From TMED69 sp964642505 (GTDB lineage Bacteria > Pseudomonadota > Gammaproteobacteria > Ga0077536), in NCBI GenBank assembly GCA_964642505.1, contig CAZXQY010000008.1, forward strand, positions 1-45,100: DNA of 45,100 nt, given 5' to 3'. Positions within the stretch are counted from its first letter, which is position 1. Each line of letters begins with the position of its first letter. Positions 9,180 through 17,785 of the stretch are shown here, piece by piece. Below the pieces are notes generated by a model. It saw nothing but the letters and a program-made list of their open reading frames with translations. It was not told the origin of the DNA and made no database searches. The translations under genes were made by a program, and so were the position numbers.

Positions 9180-12100
9180 ATGAGAACGAAGAGTTTAACC
9201 ACTGATGTTTTGAAACTGCCGAAATTAGACGGTTCTTTGACTAATTGCTTTTGGGTCGGTTTGTCCGGTTCTGGTCGTATTTTAGCGCTGGCCGAGGCCG
9301 CTAAATCGTCGCCTGTTCCTTGCGTCTATGTCGTCAATACTTCTTCTGAAATAGCGATCGTCGCTCGAGATTTGAAATTTTTTGACTCAACAATTCCAAT
9401 CCAAGTAGTTCCTGATTGGGAAACCTTACCTTACGATAGATTTAGTTCACACAGGGAAATTGTTTCTCAACGAATACTCGTTTTAAATAGGATCGTCGCT
9501 TTAAATCAAGGAGTAGTGGTGATTTCTTTGCGTAGTTTATTGCAAAGAATTGCACCACGAAGTTGGATTTCAGAGAATTCGTTTACGCTCAAAGTTAATG
9601 AAATTCATGGGCGTGACGATTTGGTGAGCAGGTTGCGGGCGTTAGGTTATGTCCAACAGCGACAGGTTAATGAACTTGGAGATTTGGCTGTTAGAGGCTC
9701 TATTATCGATGTATTTCCGATTGGGGAAAGTCATCCTGTAAGACTAGATTTTTTAGATGAGACGTTAGAATCCATTCGTTATTTTAGTACGACTGACCAA
9801 CGTTCTTCTGGAAATAAAAATAGTACGAAATTCCTTCCTGCCAGAGAGTTTCCAATGGATCCCGATTCCATCGCTCGATTTAAAAAGAATTGGCGTCTGC
9901 AGTTTGGTTCGGAAAGATCAAGCATTTATGACGATGTCTCGTCAGGTATTTGTTCTGCAGGCATTGAATATTATCTCCCTTTTTTCTTTTTAAAAACTGA
10001 TTCTGTTTTAGACTATTTGCCGACTGATTCGGTTTTTATGTTTAACGACGATGTCAAAAGTAGTGCCGACCAGGTAGTAGATCAGTACCAAGCGAGGTTT
10101 GAATCTCTTAAGGAGGTTGGCGAACGGCCGATCTTGGAGCCCCACTATCTTCTTGAAAATTGGATCAAGTTGGAAGAAAGGTTATTGGACAGTAGTAAGC
10201 TATATTTCGCTTCCCGATTTGATGGTGTTGGAGAACGAGAATCGGTCACTTTTTCTCAAACGAAGAAAGGACTGAAATTTCAATTCAAAATAACCTCCAC
10301 CGATCCAATAGGATCTTTTGTCAAATTTTCAAAGAAAACAGAGGGGCGAATACTTATCGTTGTTCCTTCTGCTGGCAGGTGTGAAACGTTAATAGAATTA
10401 TTTGGAAACCGAGATATATTTTTGGAGAAATTCGACTCATGGCACCAATTCGTAGTGTCAAAAGGTAAGTATGGTGTGGTTTGTGGGGGACTTAGTGAGG
10501 GGTTAGAAATAGTCGATCCTTCGATAAAAGTGTTGACTGAAAATGAACTATTGGGTCATGAGGATACTCCCGAGAAAAGCCGAAGAAAAAGGAAAAAGAG
10601 TGAAAGAAATTTCGATTCTATCCTTCAAAATCTTACGGAGTTAGAAATCGGAAACTCTGTGGTTCACGAAGATTACGGGGTAGGGCGATATGCCGGTTTA
10701 AAAGTCTTGACTACCGTAGGGGTCGTCGAAGAATTTGTCGAAATTGTTTACGCAGACGAAGACAAACTGTACATACCGGTTAGAAATATAGACTTGGTAA
10801 GCCGGTATTCCAGTTCGAACTCTGATAAGGCACCGTTGCACAAATTAGGTTCGGGTCAATGGGAGAAGGTTTGTAAAAAAGCTAGGAAAAAAATAAAGGA
10901 TGTCGCGGCTGATATATTAGAAACTTACGCAAAAAGAGAAATGCAACGAGGTCATAAAATCGCATCAATAGATGATTCGTACTCTCTTTTTTCGGGACAA
11001 TTTGAGTATGAAGAGACCGAGGACCAACAAAAGGCCATTGAAGACGTCACCGTTGATCTCAAAAGCGGCAAACCAATGGACAGACTGATTTGTGGGGATG
11101 TTGGTTTTGGTAAAACTGAAATTGCTATGCGTGCCGTTTTTCTAGCGGTAAATGCCGGTTTTCAGGTAGCCGTGTTGGTACCGACCACCCTCCTAGCAAG
11201 ACAGCATTTTGAAACATTTTCAAAGAGGTTTTCTGGATGGCCTATCAGGATTGCGCAGTTATCTCGGTTGAAAGCTAGGGTGTTAGCTGAAGATATTAAA
11301 AAAGACGTTGCCTCTGGTTTGGTTGATGTGGTGATTGGAACTCAAAAACTATTAGGTTCTGATATCTCTTACGAGAATCTAGGGCTGTTGGTTATTGATG
11401 AAGAGCATAGATTTGGTGTGTCTCAAAAAGAAAAAATAAAATCTATTCGCGGTAATGTTCATATTCTTACTCTAACCGCAACACCGATCCCTAGAACCTT
11501 GAATTTTGCTTTGTCAGGCATGCGGGACCTATCCTTAGTAGCGTCGCCGCCAGATAATCGGATAGCCGTCAAAACTTATGTGTCTGAATATTCGAGCGAA
11601 ATCATAAGGGAATCGGTTTTAAGGGAGCTTGGAAGAGGTGGACAAATTTATTTTATTCACAACGAGGTTAAAACGATTTTAAAAATTGCTAGGGAATTGG
11701 AAAGCATTGTTCCGGAAGCAAGAATTTCAGTAACACATGGCCAGTTGGCAGAACGAGATCTAGAAAGTAGGATGGCAGCCTTCTATTCTGGTGAAACTAA
11801 TTTGTTACTATCCACAACGATAGTCGAATCGGGACTAGATTTACCTAACGCCAACACGATAATAATAAATCGGGCGGACAAGTTCGGGTTGGCGCAGCTT
11901 TATCAACTTCGAGGTAGAGTAGGTCGCTCTCATCATATGTCATACGCGCACTTGTTCGTGCCGGACAAAAAAACCTTAACCATCGACGCGTCTCGTAGAC
12001 TTGATGCCATCGAATCCCTAGATCAATTAGGGATGGGTTTTTTGTTGGCGAACCACGATCTAGAAATTAGAGGAGCCGGTGAAATCCTTGGTGATGAGCA

Positions 12101-12656
12101 AAGTGGAGAGATAGAAGATATGGGGTTTTTTCTTTTTAACGAAATCTTATCTAGAACAGTAGAAAGTTTGAAAAAGGAAACAAAAAATGCGATCCATGCA
12201 GATTCTCGAAACGGACGAGTGGAAATAGATTTGCATATTCCAGCTTTGTTGCCGGAGAATTATTTGCCGGATGTGCATTCTCGTTTAATTTTATATAAGA
12301 GAATTTCTGCGGCCGAAGATCATGATAGTCTCATTAGTCTGCGAGAAGAAATTATCGATCGGTATGGTTTAATTGGAGAAGAGGTGCAGAATTTGTTTAA
12401 AATAGCAAAGGCTAAAGCTGACATGAAAAAGATTGGGGTGAAGAAAGTTGATTTAGGACCAAAAGGTGGGAAAATCGAGTTTAGTCCTGATACAAATGTA
12501 GCACCCGGTAAGTTGCTTCAATTGTTAGAGTCAAAGGACGGCTATAAAATGAGAGATGCCCATACTTTGGGCATCTCTAAGAATTTGAGCGAGGCTGAGG
12601 AAAGATTTAAAGAAATCGATTTCATTCAACAAAATTTAGGTGATATAGATGAGTAG
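9180..12656 (+). CDS. mfd: Transcription-repair coupling factor
   Basis: Mfd removes RNA polymerase stalled at DNA lesions and recruits UvrA. The 1158-residue protein has the full domain order: a UvrB-like N-terminal module (VVPDWETLPYDRFSSH), a species-specific middle, a CarD/RID RNA-polymerase-interaction domain (about residues 478-570; GNSVVHEDYGVGRYAGL), and RecG-like translocase domains. The latter show Walker A GDVGFGKTE, DEEH box and TATPIPRTL, then STTIVESGLDLPNANT and QLRGRVGRS. The C-terminal TRCF domain carries RLILYKRISAAED. ATG 9180 has little SD. The next gene overlaps its end by eight bases, so the pair is probably co-translated. Confidence 0.97.
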   Translation: MRTKSLTTDVLKLPKLDGSLTNCFWVGLSGSGRILALAEAAKSSPVPCVYVVNTSSEIAIVARDLKFFDSTIPIQVVPDWETLPYDRFSSHREIVSQRILVLNRIVALNQGVVVISLRSLLQRIAPRSWISENSFTLKVNEIHGRDDLVSRLRALGYVQQRQVNELGDLAVRGSIIDVFPIGESHPVRLDFLDETLESIRYFSTTDQRSSGNKNSTKFLPAREFPMDPDSIARFKKNWRLQFGSERSSIYDDVSSGICSAGIEYYLPFFFLKTDSVLDYLPTDSVFMFNDDVKSSADQVVDQYQARFESLKEVGERPILEPHYLLENWIKLEERLLDSSKLYFASRFDGVGERESVTFSQTKKGLKFQFKITSTDPIGSFVKFSKKTEGRILIVVPSAGRCETLIELFGNRDIFLEKFDSWHQFVVSKGKYGVVCGGLSEGLEIVDPSIKVLTENELLGHEDTPEKSRRKRKKSERNFDSILQNLTELEIGNSVVHEDYGVGRYAGLKVLTTVGVVEEFVEIVYADEDKLYIPVRNIDLVSRYSSSNSDKAPLHKLGSGQWEKVCKKARKKIKDVAADILETYAKREMQRGHKIASIDDSYSLFSGQFEYEETEDQQKAIEDVTVDLKSGKPMDRLICGDVGFGKTEIAMRAVFLAVNAGFQVAVLVPTTLLARQHFETFSKRFSGWPIRIAQLSRLKARVLAEDIKKDVASGLVDVVIGTQKLLGSDISYENLGLLVIDEEHRFGVSQKEKIKSIRGNVHILTLTATPIPRTLNFALSGMRDLSLVASPPDNRIAVKTYVSEYSSEIIRESVLRELGRGGQIYFIHNEVKTILKIARELESIVPEARISVTHGQLAERDLESRMAAFYSGETNLLLSTTIVESGLDLPNANTIIINRADKFGLAQLYQLRGRVGRSHHMSYAHLFVPDKKTLTIDASRRLDAIESLDQLGMGFLLANHDLEIRGAGEILGDEQSGEIEDMGFFLFNEILSRTVESLKKETKNAIHADSRNGRVEIDLHIPALLPENYLPDVHSRLILYKRISAAEDHDSLISLREEIIDRYGLIGEEVQNLFKIAKAKADMKKIGVKKVDLGPKGGKIEFSPDTNVAPGKLLQLLESKDGYKMRDAHTLGISKNLSEAEERFKEIDFIQQNLGDIDE

Positions 12657-13314
12657 AGGACTATCTTTAATTCTTGGACTTGTGATGACTCTAACGATCG
12701 CACCTCCAGTAGAATCTCGATCGTATCAAGTCGAAGTTGTTGTTTTTTCAAATGAAAATTCTCAAGTTGGAGAAGGAGAGGTTTGGGCAGATTTGAATTC
12801 TCTACCTGATTTTGAAGGATCAATACCCCTTAAATCCCAAATTCAGATTAACGACGAAGGCATTGAAGAAAATTCCGTAGATTACGTAAAGTTACCCTAT
12901 GAAGTAAGGCATTTAAATTTAAAATCGAAATTCGAACTCAGCAAAGAATTAAAAATCGTTTTGTCTGAAGGCTGGAGGCAACCGAAACCCGAAGACAATA
13001 TCTTTGATTATGTTTATCTTCATTCGGGAGCAGTACCAGCTTTTTCGCCAGACAACCATCTGAGTTTTCGAGAGACAGCGATTTTGACGAAGTCATTTAG
13101 TGATTTGATCGTTAAAAAATTGCAAGGAGTGGTGGGAATCAGAGTTTCACACTTACTTTACGTTGATCTTGATTTGATTTTTAGTAGCAGAGAGGGCTTG
13201 GTTAGACTTTCGGAATCCCGAAAAATTAAGTTAAAAGAGTTAAATTATTTCGACCATCCTCTCTTTGGAGTCTTGTTAATGGTATCCCCTATTGAGGATG
13301 ACGGCAGCGATTAA
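12649..13314 (+). CDS. CsiV-family exported protein (DUF2803)
   Basis: This 221-residue protein resembles the CsiV family (PF10972/DUF2803), exported proteins of gammaproteobacteria annotated as peptidoglycan-associated and usually found just after mfd. It has an N-terminal signal peptide (hydrophobic stretch LSLILGLVMTLTIAPP, cleavage probably near VESRS). It opens with YQVEVVVFSN and ends with the family hallmark, an S.S.K.K..ELNYFDHPLFGVLL pattern. It overlaps mfd by eight bases. Its TAA interlocks with the TAA of the convergent phosphorylase gene. The family assignment rests on position, signal peptide and the C-terminal motif; the precise function is unknown to me. Confidence 0.8.
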   Translation: MSRGLSLILGLVMTLTIAPPVESRSYQVEVVVFSNENSQVGEGEVWADLNSLPDFEGSIPLKSQIQINDEGIEENSVDYVKLPYEVRHLNLKSKFELSKELKIVLSEGWRQPKPEDNIFDYVYLHSGAVPAFSPDNHLSFRETAILTKSFSDLIVKKLQGVVGIRVSHLLYVDLDLIFSSREGLVRLSESRKIKLKELNYFDHPLFGVLLMVSPIEDDGSD

Positions 13315-14036
13315 AGTTCGACTGTTTTCAAAATTTCTACACAAATCTTGCATCCTTGAGAAAGTATTTTTCCCATGTCAGAAAGTAGAATTTCTCCTTT
13401 ACCTAGTCCCGCTGCAGGATTAACGACTATTGCCATGGTAGCGTATGGAATCCCCATCTCCTTGGCGAGGCAGGCTTCGGGCATGCCAGTCATTCCGACA
13501 ATGTGACAACCGTCGTTTCTCAATTTTCGTATTTCAGCGGCAGTTTCCAACCGAGGGCCTTGAGTTATTCCGTAAGTGCCAGAATCGATTAGCGTAATAG
13601 ATTTAGCCGTAGCTGCGGATATAAGTTTTTCCCGTATCTTCCTGTCGTAAGGGTAAGAGAAATCGATATGTTTTAACGAAGCGTTTCCTCCTTCAAAAAA
13701 CGTGGAGTCTCTACCATAGGTGTAATCTACGATTTGATCGGGCAGCACGATTTTCCCTACATCAATACCAATACCACCCACCGCCGCTGTAGCAATAATT
13801 GAGGATGCTCCTAGCTTGTGGAGGGCAGCGATATTTGCTCTGTAATTAATCAAGTGAGGCGGAAATTTAAACTTTTTGCCGTGTCTTCTTAGGAAAAGAA
13901 TTCTTTTATTTCCCAGTATTCCTTCTTCAATTCTGTCAGACGGTTTTCCCCAGGTGGTATTAACTTCGTGAGTTTGGTCTTCCTCTAATCTTTCGAATTC
14001 ATCGAATCCGGTTCCTCCTATAATTGCAAGAGTCAT
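13311..14036 (-). CDS. S-methyl-5'-thioinosine/thioadenosine phosphorylase (PNP family)
   Basis: This nucleoside phosphorylase of the MTAP/MTIP family cleaves 5'-methylthio-nucleosides with phosphate, releasing a purine base and methylthioribose-1-phosphate. Motifs: IGGTGF at the N terminus, the phosphate-site FLRRHGKK, INYRANIAAL, ATAAVGGI, and the base/ribose site IVGMTGMPEACLAKEMGIPY. The length of 241 fits MTIP-type enzymes of pseudomonads better than the longer MTAPs. It lies two bases after hpt in the same direction, which suits a pathway in which methylthioinosine gives hypoxanthine and Hpt then salvages it to IMP. Whether inosine or adenosine is preferred is inference from that context. 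Confidence 0.85.
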   Translation of the reverse strand: MTLAIIGGTGFDEFERLEEDQTHEVNTTWGKPSDRIEEGILGNKRILFLRRHGKKFKFPPHLINYRANIAALHKLGASSIIATAAVGGIGIDVGKIVLPDQIVDYTYGRDSTFFEGGNASLKHIDFSYPYDRKIREKLISAATAKSITLIDSGTYGITQGPRLETAAEIRKLRNDGCHIVGMTGMPEACLAKEMGIPYATMAIVVNPAAGLGKGEILLSDMGKILSQGCKICVEILKTVEL

Positions 14037-14038
14037 TG

Positions 14039-14593
14039 TTAAATTCCAGGAGTGGCGAAAATGCCTGGTAGATTCCTATAACGTCTTTTGTAGTCCATTC
14101 CGCATCCGAATAAATACTGGTCAGGAAGACGGAGGCCACAAAAATCGGTTTTTTGAAGACCTCCTCTATCGTTGACAATTTTTTCAACTAAGACTGCTGT
14201 ATAGATTTTTTTTGCGCCTACTTTAAGACATTCTTCCTTAGTCTTTTGGAGTGTTATGCCGTTGTCCAGAACATCGTCGATTAGCAGAACGGTTCGTCTG
14301 GCAAAACTGTCGGGAGGTTTTCTAATCCACTTTATTTCACCTCCCGACGTGGAGTCGTTGTATCTAGTAGGGTGTATATAATCTGTTTCCAAAAGAAAAT
14401 CGAGTTTGGGAAGAATCATACCTAATGGTACTACTCCTCCATTCATAAGTGCCGCAACAATAGGGAACGCTGATTTTAATTGTTTCGAAATTTCACTGGC
14501 CATTCTGTCCAAGGCTTGAGTCACCTCCATCAGGGTCGCTACTTGAGTGGCGTTGCGGAGAATAAGATTTATTTCTTCTCTATTCGACTTCAA
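14039..14593 (-). CDS. hpt: Hypoxanthine(-guanine) phosphoribosyltransferase
   Basis: This type-I phosphoribosyltransferase converts hypoxanthine or guanine plus PRPP to IMP or GMP. The PRPP loop is VLLIDDVLDNGITL at about residues 102-115. The flexible-loop region is LLETDYIHPTRYNDST, and the N-terminal half has ALMNGGVVPLGMIL. The length of 184 is typical. The start is TTG 14593, whose last two bases are shared with the TGA of the upstream ATPase (TTGA), with AGGA about eight bases before it, so translation is probably coupled. The phosphorylase gene follows after two bases. The three genes look like one salvage operon. Confidence 0.9.
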   Translation of the reverse strand: MKSNREEINLILRNATQVATLMEVTQALDRMASEISKQLKSAFPIVAALMNGGVVPLGMILPKLDFLLETDYIHPTRYNDSTSGGEIKWIRKPPDSFARRTVLLIDDVLDNGITLQKTKEECLKVGAKKIYTAVLVEKIVNDRGGLQKTDFCGLRLPDQYLFGCGMDYKRRYRNLPGIFATPGI

Positions 14594-15507
14594 TTTTTGA
14601 TTCCTCCTAACCCTTTCCTACCAGACCAATCTCGCGCGAATTGATAAGCAGTTCTTCCACTTCGAGAACCTCTTTCCAGAGCCCATTTCAGAGCAGGTTG
14701 TCGCGCTTCTTCTAATTCTGTCTTGGTGCCATCCGGGCGGAAAAATAGAATCCAGTGACATACTATGTCTAAATAGTCGTTTTGCTTATAAGGATGGAAA
14801 GAAAGCCAAATTCCAAACCTTTCAGATAACGAAATTTTTTCTTCAACTCCTTCGGAATAATGTAATTCATTGTTAATAATTTCGCTTCCTTCATTATCAG
14901 AAGTGTATTCAGGAAGAAGGTGTCGTCGGTTGCTTGTTGCGTAAATTAGGGTATTGGATGCATTTAGTAAAGATCCATCAAGAATGGTTTTTAATGCTCG
15001 ATATGAAGAGTCATTCTCGTCGAAAGTCAAATCATCGCAGAATATTATGTATTGATTTTTAGTATTTTCCAATCGAGCCACTATTTCTGGTAAATCGGCC
15101 AAGAAAGATTTTTCTACTTCAACTAGGCGGAGGCCACGTCCACAATAATCGTTGAATAGTGCTTTTATAAGAGATGATTTGCCAGTTCCCCGTGGGCCCC
15201 ACAACAAGACGTTGTTCGCTGGAAGACCAGCCAGGTACTGCCTAGTATTGCGTTCTATGATTTTTTTTTGGCGCTCTATAAAAAGTAAATCTCGCAGTCG
15301 AATTTGGTCGAATTCATGGATGGCTTGAAGGTAATTGCCATTTCGAGTTTTCCGCCACCGCCAAGCAGCAGCGTCCTCCAATTGATCCGATACAGTTTGG
15401 CCAAAAAGTGTTTCTAAACGAGAGACTACTTGATTGGCACGATCGAAAAACTTATCAGTGTTGTCCACAGCTCTATTCCAAATGTTGGTGTTAATTTTCT
15501 TATTCAA
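14590..15507 (-). CDS. DUF815-family AAA+ ATPase
   Basis: This is a predicted cytosolic P-loop ATPase of the DUF815 family, whose cellular role is not established. The N-terminal about 85 residues are helical and precede the ATPase core. Walker A is LLWGPRGTGKSSL (about residue 104) and Walker B is IIFCDDLTF. A sensor-like IYATSNRRHLLP and an arginine-finger-type SERFGIWLSFHPY follow. The C terminus (GRTAYQFARDW) matches the family. The start is TTG 15507; no in-frame ATG lies upstream before a stop. It is the first gene of the hpt-phosphorylase operon, and its last codon overlaps the hpt start. Any link to purine salvage is context only. Confidence 0.85.
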   Translation of the reverse strand: MNKKINTNIWNRAVDNTDKFFDRANQVVSRLETLFGQTVSDQLEDAAAWRWRKTRNGNYLQAIHEFDQIRLRDLLFIERQKKIIERNTRQYLAGLPANNVLLWGPRGTGKSSLIKALFNDYCGRGLRLVEVEKSFLADLPEIVARLENTKNQYIIFCDDLTFDENDSSYRALKTILDGSLLNASNTLIYATSNRRHLLPEYTSDNEGSEIINNELHYSEGVEEKISLSERFGIWLSFHPYKQNDYLDIVCHWILFFRPDGTKTELEEARQPALKWALERGSRSGRTAYQFARDWSGRKGLGGIKN

Positions 15508-15915
15508 GAGATGAATCAGCCCGAGAATCTTGCGGTTTGACCCAGCTGGCGAAACAAGCTCTCCTTCGTTACCATTGTAAATTCACTTGTCTGACTAGGT
15601 CAAAGATCATATTTAGCAACAACTAATAAAGACGTTACCTAGTTATGACATTTGACATGGGATGGGATCGCCAGGATAAAGCTATCCCATGAGTCTTACT
15701 ATTAATGCTGTACGGTGTTTTAACACATTGTTTTAGCGGAATTTATGGTTGATAATAACAAATCGTAAGTAAGCGCCTATAGGCTGCGGGATTAGCAGGA
15801 TATTTATGGTGAGATGCAAATCGACCGCAGTCCTAAATTCTCGAACTTGGCTTGTGTGTTTTACATGATTCGCGCTTTGATGGGCCAATTAACTTAGATA
15901 CGGTAGTACTTCATC
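15508..15915. other. Divergent intergenic region upstream of glyA
   Basis: This 408-base gap separates the minus-strand DUF815 operon from glyA. I see no convincing gene in it; the short open frame crossing its right end is out of frame with glyA and lacks coding character. It holds a good promoter toward glyA (15652-15680), an 8-bp inverted repeat (CATGGGAT 15656-15663 / ATCCCATG 15684-15691) and then a leader of about 230 bases. I could not match the leader to a glycine, SAM or THF riboswitch by eye. Confidence 0.6.
15652..15680 (+). promoter_or_regulatory. Predicted sigma70-type promoter for glyA
   Basis: A perfect -35 hexamer TTGACA (15652-15657) is followed after exactly 17 bases by GATAAA (15675-15680), which matches four of six positions of the -10 consensus. 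Transcription would start near 15687, inside the right arm of the inverted repeat 15656-15663 / 15684-15691. That repeat overlaps the promoter and could be an operator. Confidence 0.5.
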
Positions 15916-17196
15916 ATGACGTTACAAAATCCAATGCCGATATCGGATTTCGATGGCGAAATTTGGTATGCGATGACAAACGAGGCGCAGCGACAAGAAG
16001 AACATGTGGAACTAATCGCCTCGGAGAATTACGTTAGCAAGGCTATCCTGGAAGCTGTTGGTTCCGGGTTAACCAATAAGTACGCTGAGGGTTATCCTGG
16101 GAAACGTTACTACGGAGGGTGTGAACACGTCGATGAAGTTGAGCGACTAGCCATTGAAAGAGCCAAAACCATTTTCGGCGCCACTTATGCTAATGTGCAA
16201 CCTCACTCGGGTTCTCAGGCAAACGCAGCCGCTTATATGGCTATACTAAAGCCTAACGATACGGTTATGGGCATGAGTCTATCAGATGGTGGTCATTTGA
16301 CTCACGGTGCTGCGGTGAATTTTTCAGGAAAAATATACAAAGCGGTACAATATGGGGTGGAACCAACTACCGGTTTATTGGATTACGACAGGATCCGGGA
16401 ATTGGCCTTGAATTGTAGGCCTAAACTTTTGGTTGGTGGATTTTCTGCCTACTCAAGGGTTTTGGAATGGAAAACTTTGAGAGAAATTGCTGACGAGGTG
16501 GATGCTATGCTGCTAGCGGATGTGGCACACGTCGCAGGCCTCATGGTAGCGGATATATATCCTAGCCCGATAGATATAGCCGATATTGTAACTACGACGA
16601 CGCATAAAACTTTGCGAGGACCTCGCTCAGGGTTAATCTTGACAGGTGAAAGACAGTCCCTAGAAAAAAGTCTTAATTCAGCAGTATTTCCAGGCTTACA
16701 AGGTGGCCCTTTAATGCATGTTGTTGCCGCGAAAGCGATCGCATTTAAAGAAGCGATGGAACCAGGCTTCAGAGGCTATCAAATACAAGTAGTGGAAAAC
16801 GCGAAGGGAATGGTTGAGGTGTTTAAAGAACGAGGCTATCGGGTAGTGTCGGGTGGGACCGACAACCATCTGTTCTTAATCGATCTATCTGATAAATCGA
16901 TCACCGGAAAGACCGCCGAGTTTATACTGGGACAAGCTAATATAACTGTTAATAAGAATACCGTACCAGGTGATACTCAATCACCGTTTGTGACTAGTGG
17001 TATTCGAATTGGTACCCCCGCTGTGACTACTCGAGGTTTTGGATTAAAAGAGGTACAGTTGGTTGCTAATTATATGTGTGACGTATTGGATGATCCCCGA
17101 AGTCGAGATAAACAGAAAGTTACTAAGGAACTTATCCGAGGTCTCTGCGCAGATTTTCCCGTTTACGGCGAAAAGGTAGCTTCGTCCTCTCGTTAA
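15916..17196 (+). CDS. glyA: Serine hydroxymethyltransferase
   Basis: GlyA is a PLP enzyme that interconverts serine and glycine, charging tetrahydrofolate with a C1 unit. Visible features: HVELIASENYVS near the N terminus, YAEGYPGKRYYGG, PHSGSQANAAAY, DVAHVAGL, and the PLP-lysine segment TTTTHKTLRGPRSG with Lys at residue 231. The C-terminal GIRIGTPAVTTRG is also present. The length of 426 is normal. ATG 15916 is supported by conservation from the first residues. It follows a long leader with a strong predicted promoter and is succeeded by nrdR, the usual gammaproteobacterial order. Confidence 0.97.
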   Translation: MTLQNPMPISDFDGEIWYAMTNEAQRQEEHVELIASENYVSKAILEAVGSGLTNKYAEGYPGKRYYGGCEHVDEVERLAIERAKTIFGATYANVQPHSGSQANAAAYMAILKPNDTVMGMSLSDGGHLTHGAAVNFSGKIYKAVQYGVEPTTGLLDYDRIRELALNCRPKLLVGGFSAYSRVLEWKTLREIADEVDAMLLADVAHVAGLMVADIYPSPIDIADIVTTTTHKTLRGPRSGLILTGERQSLEKSLNSAVFPGLQGGPLMHVVAAKAIAFKEAMEPGFRGYQIQVVENAKGMVEVFKERGYRVVSGGTDNHLFLIDLSDKSITGKTAEFILGQANITVNKNTVPGDTQSPFVTSGIRIGTPAVTTRGFGLKEVQLVANYMCDVLDDPRSRDKQKVTKELIRGLCADFPVYGEKVASSSR

Positions 17197-17233
17197 CTTT
17201 GAAAGCGAATCATCTGTCTATAGGAGCTTTCTT

Positions 17234-17737
17234 ATGAGATGCCCGTTTTGTCAAGACTCAAACACCCGTGTAATTGATTCAAGATTACTGGGAGATGGGG
17301 ATCAAATTAGGCGGAGGCGAGAATGTCAATCTTGTAATGCTCGGTTCACTACTTACGAAACAGCTGAGCTAAGTTTACCAAGGATTGTTAAAAATGATGG
17401 TAGGAGAGAGCCTTTTATTGAAGAAAAGTTGCGTTCAGGCATAGTAAAGGCTTTAGAAAAAAGACCGGTTGAATCTGAGCAAATTGACCATCAGTTGAGT
17501 TTGATCAAAAGTCAGATAAGGGAGAAAGGGTATAGGGAGTTGAAGGCTTCTTATCTAGGAGAACTTGTTATGGAGGCGCTTAAAAGATTAGACCATGTGG
17601 CTTATGTACGATTTGCCTCTGTTTACCGTAGTTTTGAAGATGTTCGGTCTTTCTTGGATGAAGTAGAGCGTTTAGAAAGTGAGTTGCCGAATGGCGTATC
17701 AGTTGATCAATTAGAACTTTTAAAAAAGGAGCACTAG
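17234..17737 (+). CDS. nrdR: Transcriptional repressor NrdR
   Basis: NrdR is a nucleotide-sensing repressor of ribonucleotide reductase operons. The N-terminal zinc ribbon has two CxxC knuckles (MRCPFCQ and RECQSCN), with the RRRREC basic segment that contacts DNA. An ATP-cone domain occupies about residues 49-140 (LPRIVKNDGRREPFIEEKL, and VAYVRFASVYRSFED). The length of 167 is slightly above E. coli's 149 because of an extended C-terminal tail. The glyA-nrdR-ribD context is widely conserved. A start at ATG 17234 gives the family N terminus. Confidence 0.96.
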   Translation: MRCPFCQDSNTRVIDSRLLGDGDQIRRRRECQSCNARFTTYETAELSLPRIVKNDGRREPFIEEKLRSGIVKALEKRPVESEQIDHQLSLIKSQIREKGYRELKASYLGELVMEALKRLDHVAYVRFASVYRSFEDVRSFLDEVERLESELPNGVSVDQLELLKKEH

Positions 17738-17785
17738 GTTTAGGGTGTCTGTTTTTCTGCCGAGTGATTTGGAAAGCGTTTTGTG

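Noticed and set aside
15852..16037. Short plus-strand open frame across the glyA start
   Set aside because: It runs out of frame into glyA, has no ribosome binding site and shows no recognisable protein features.
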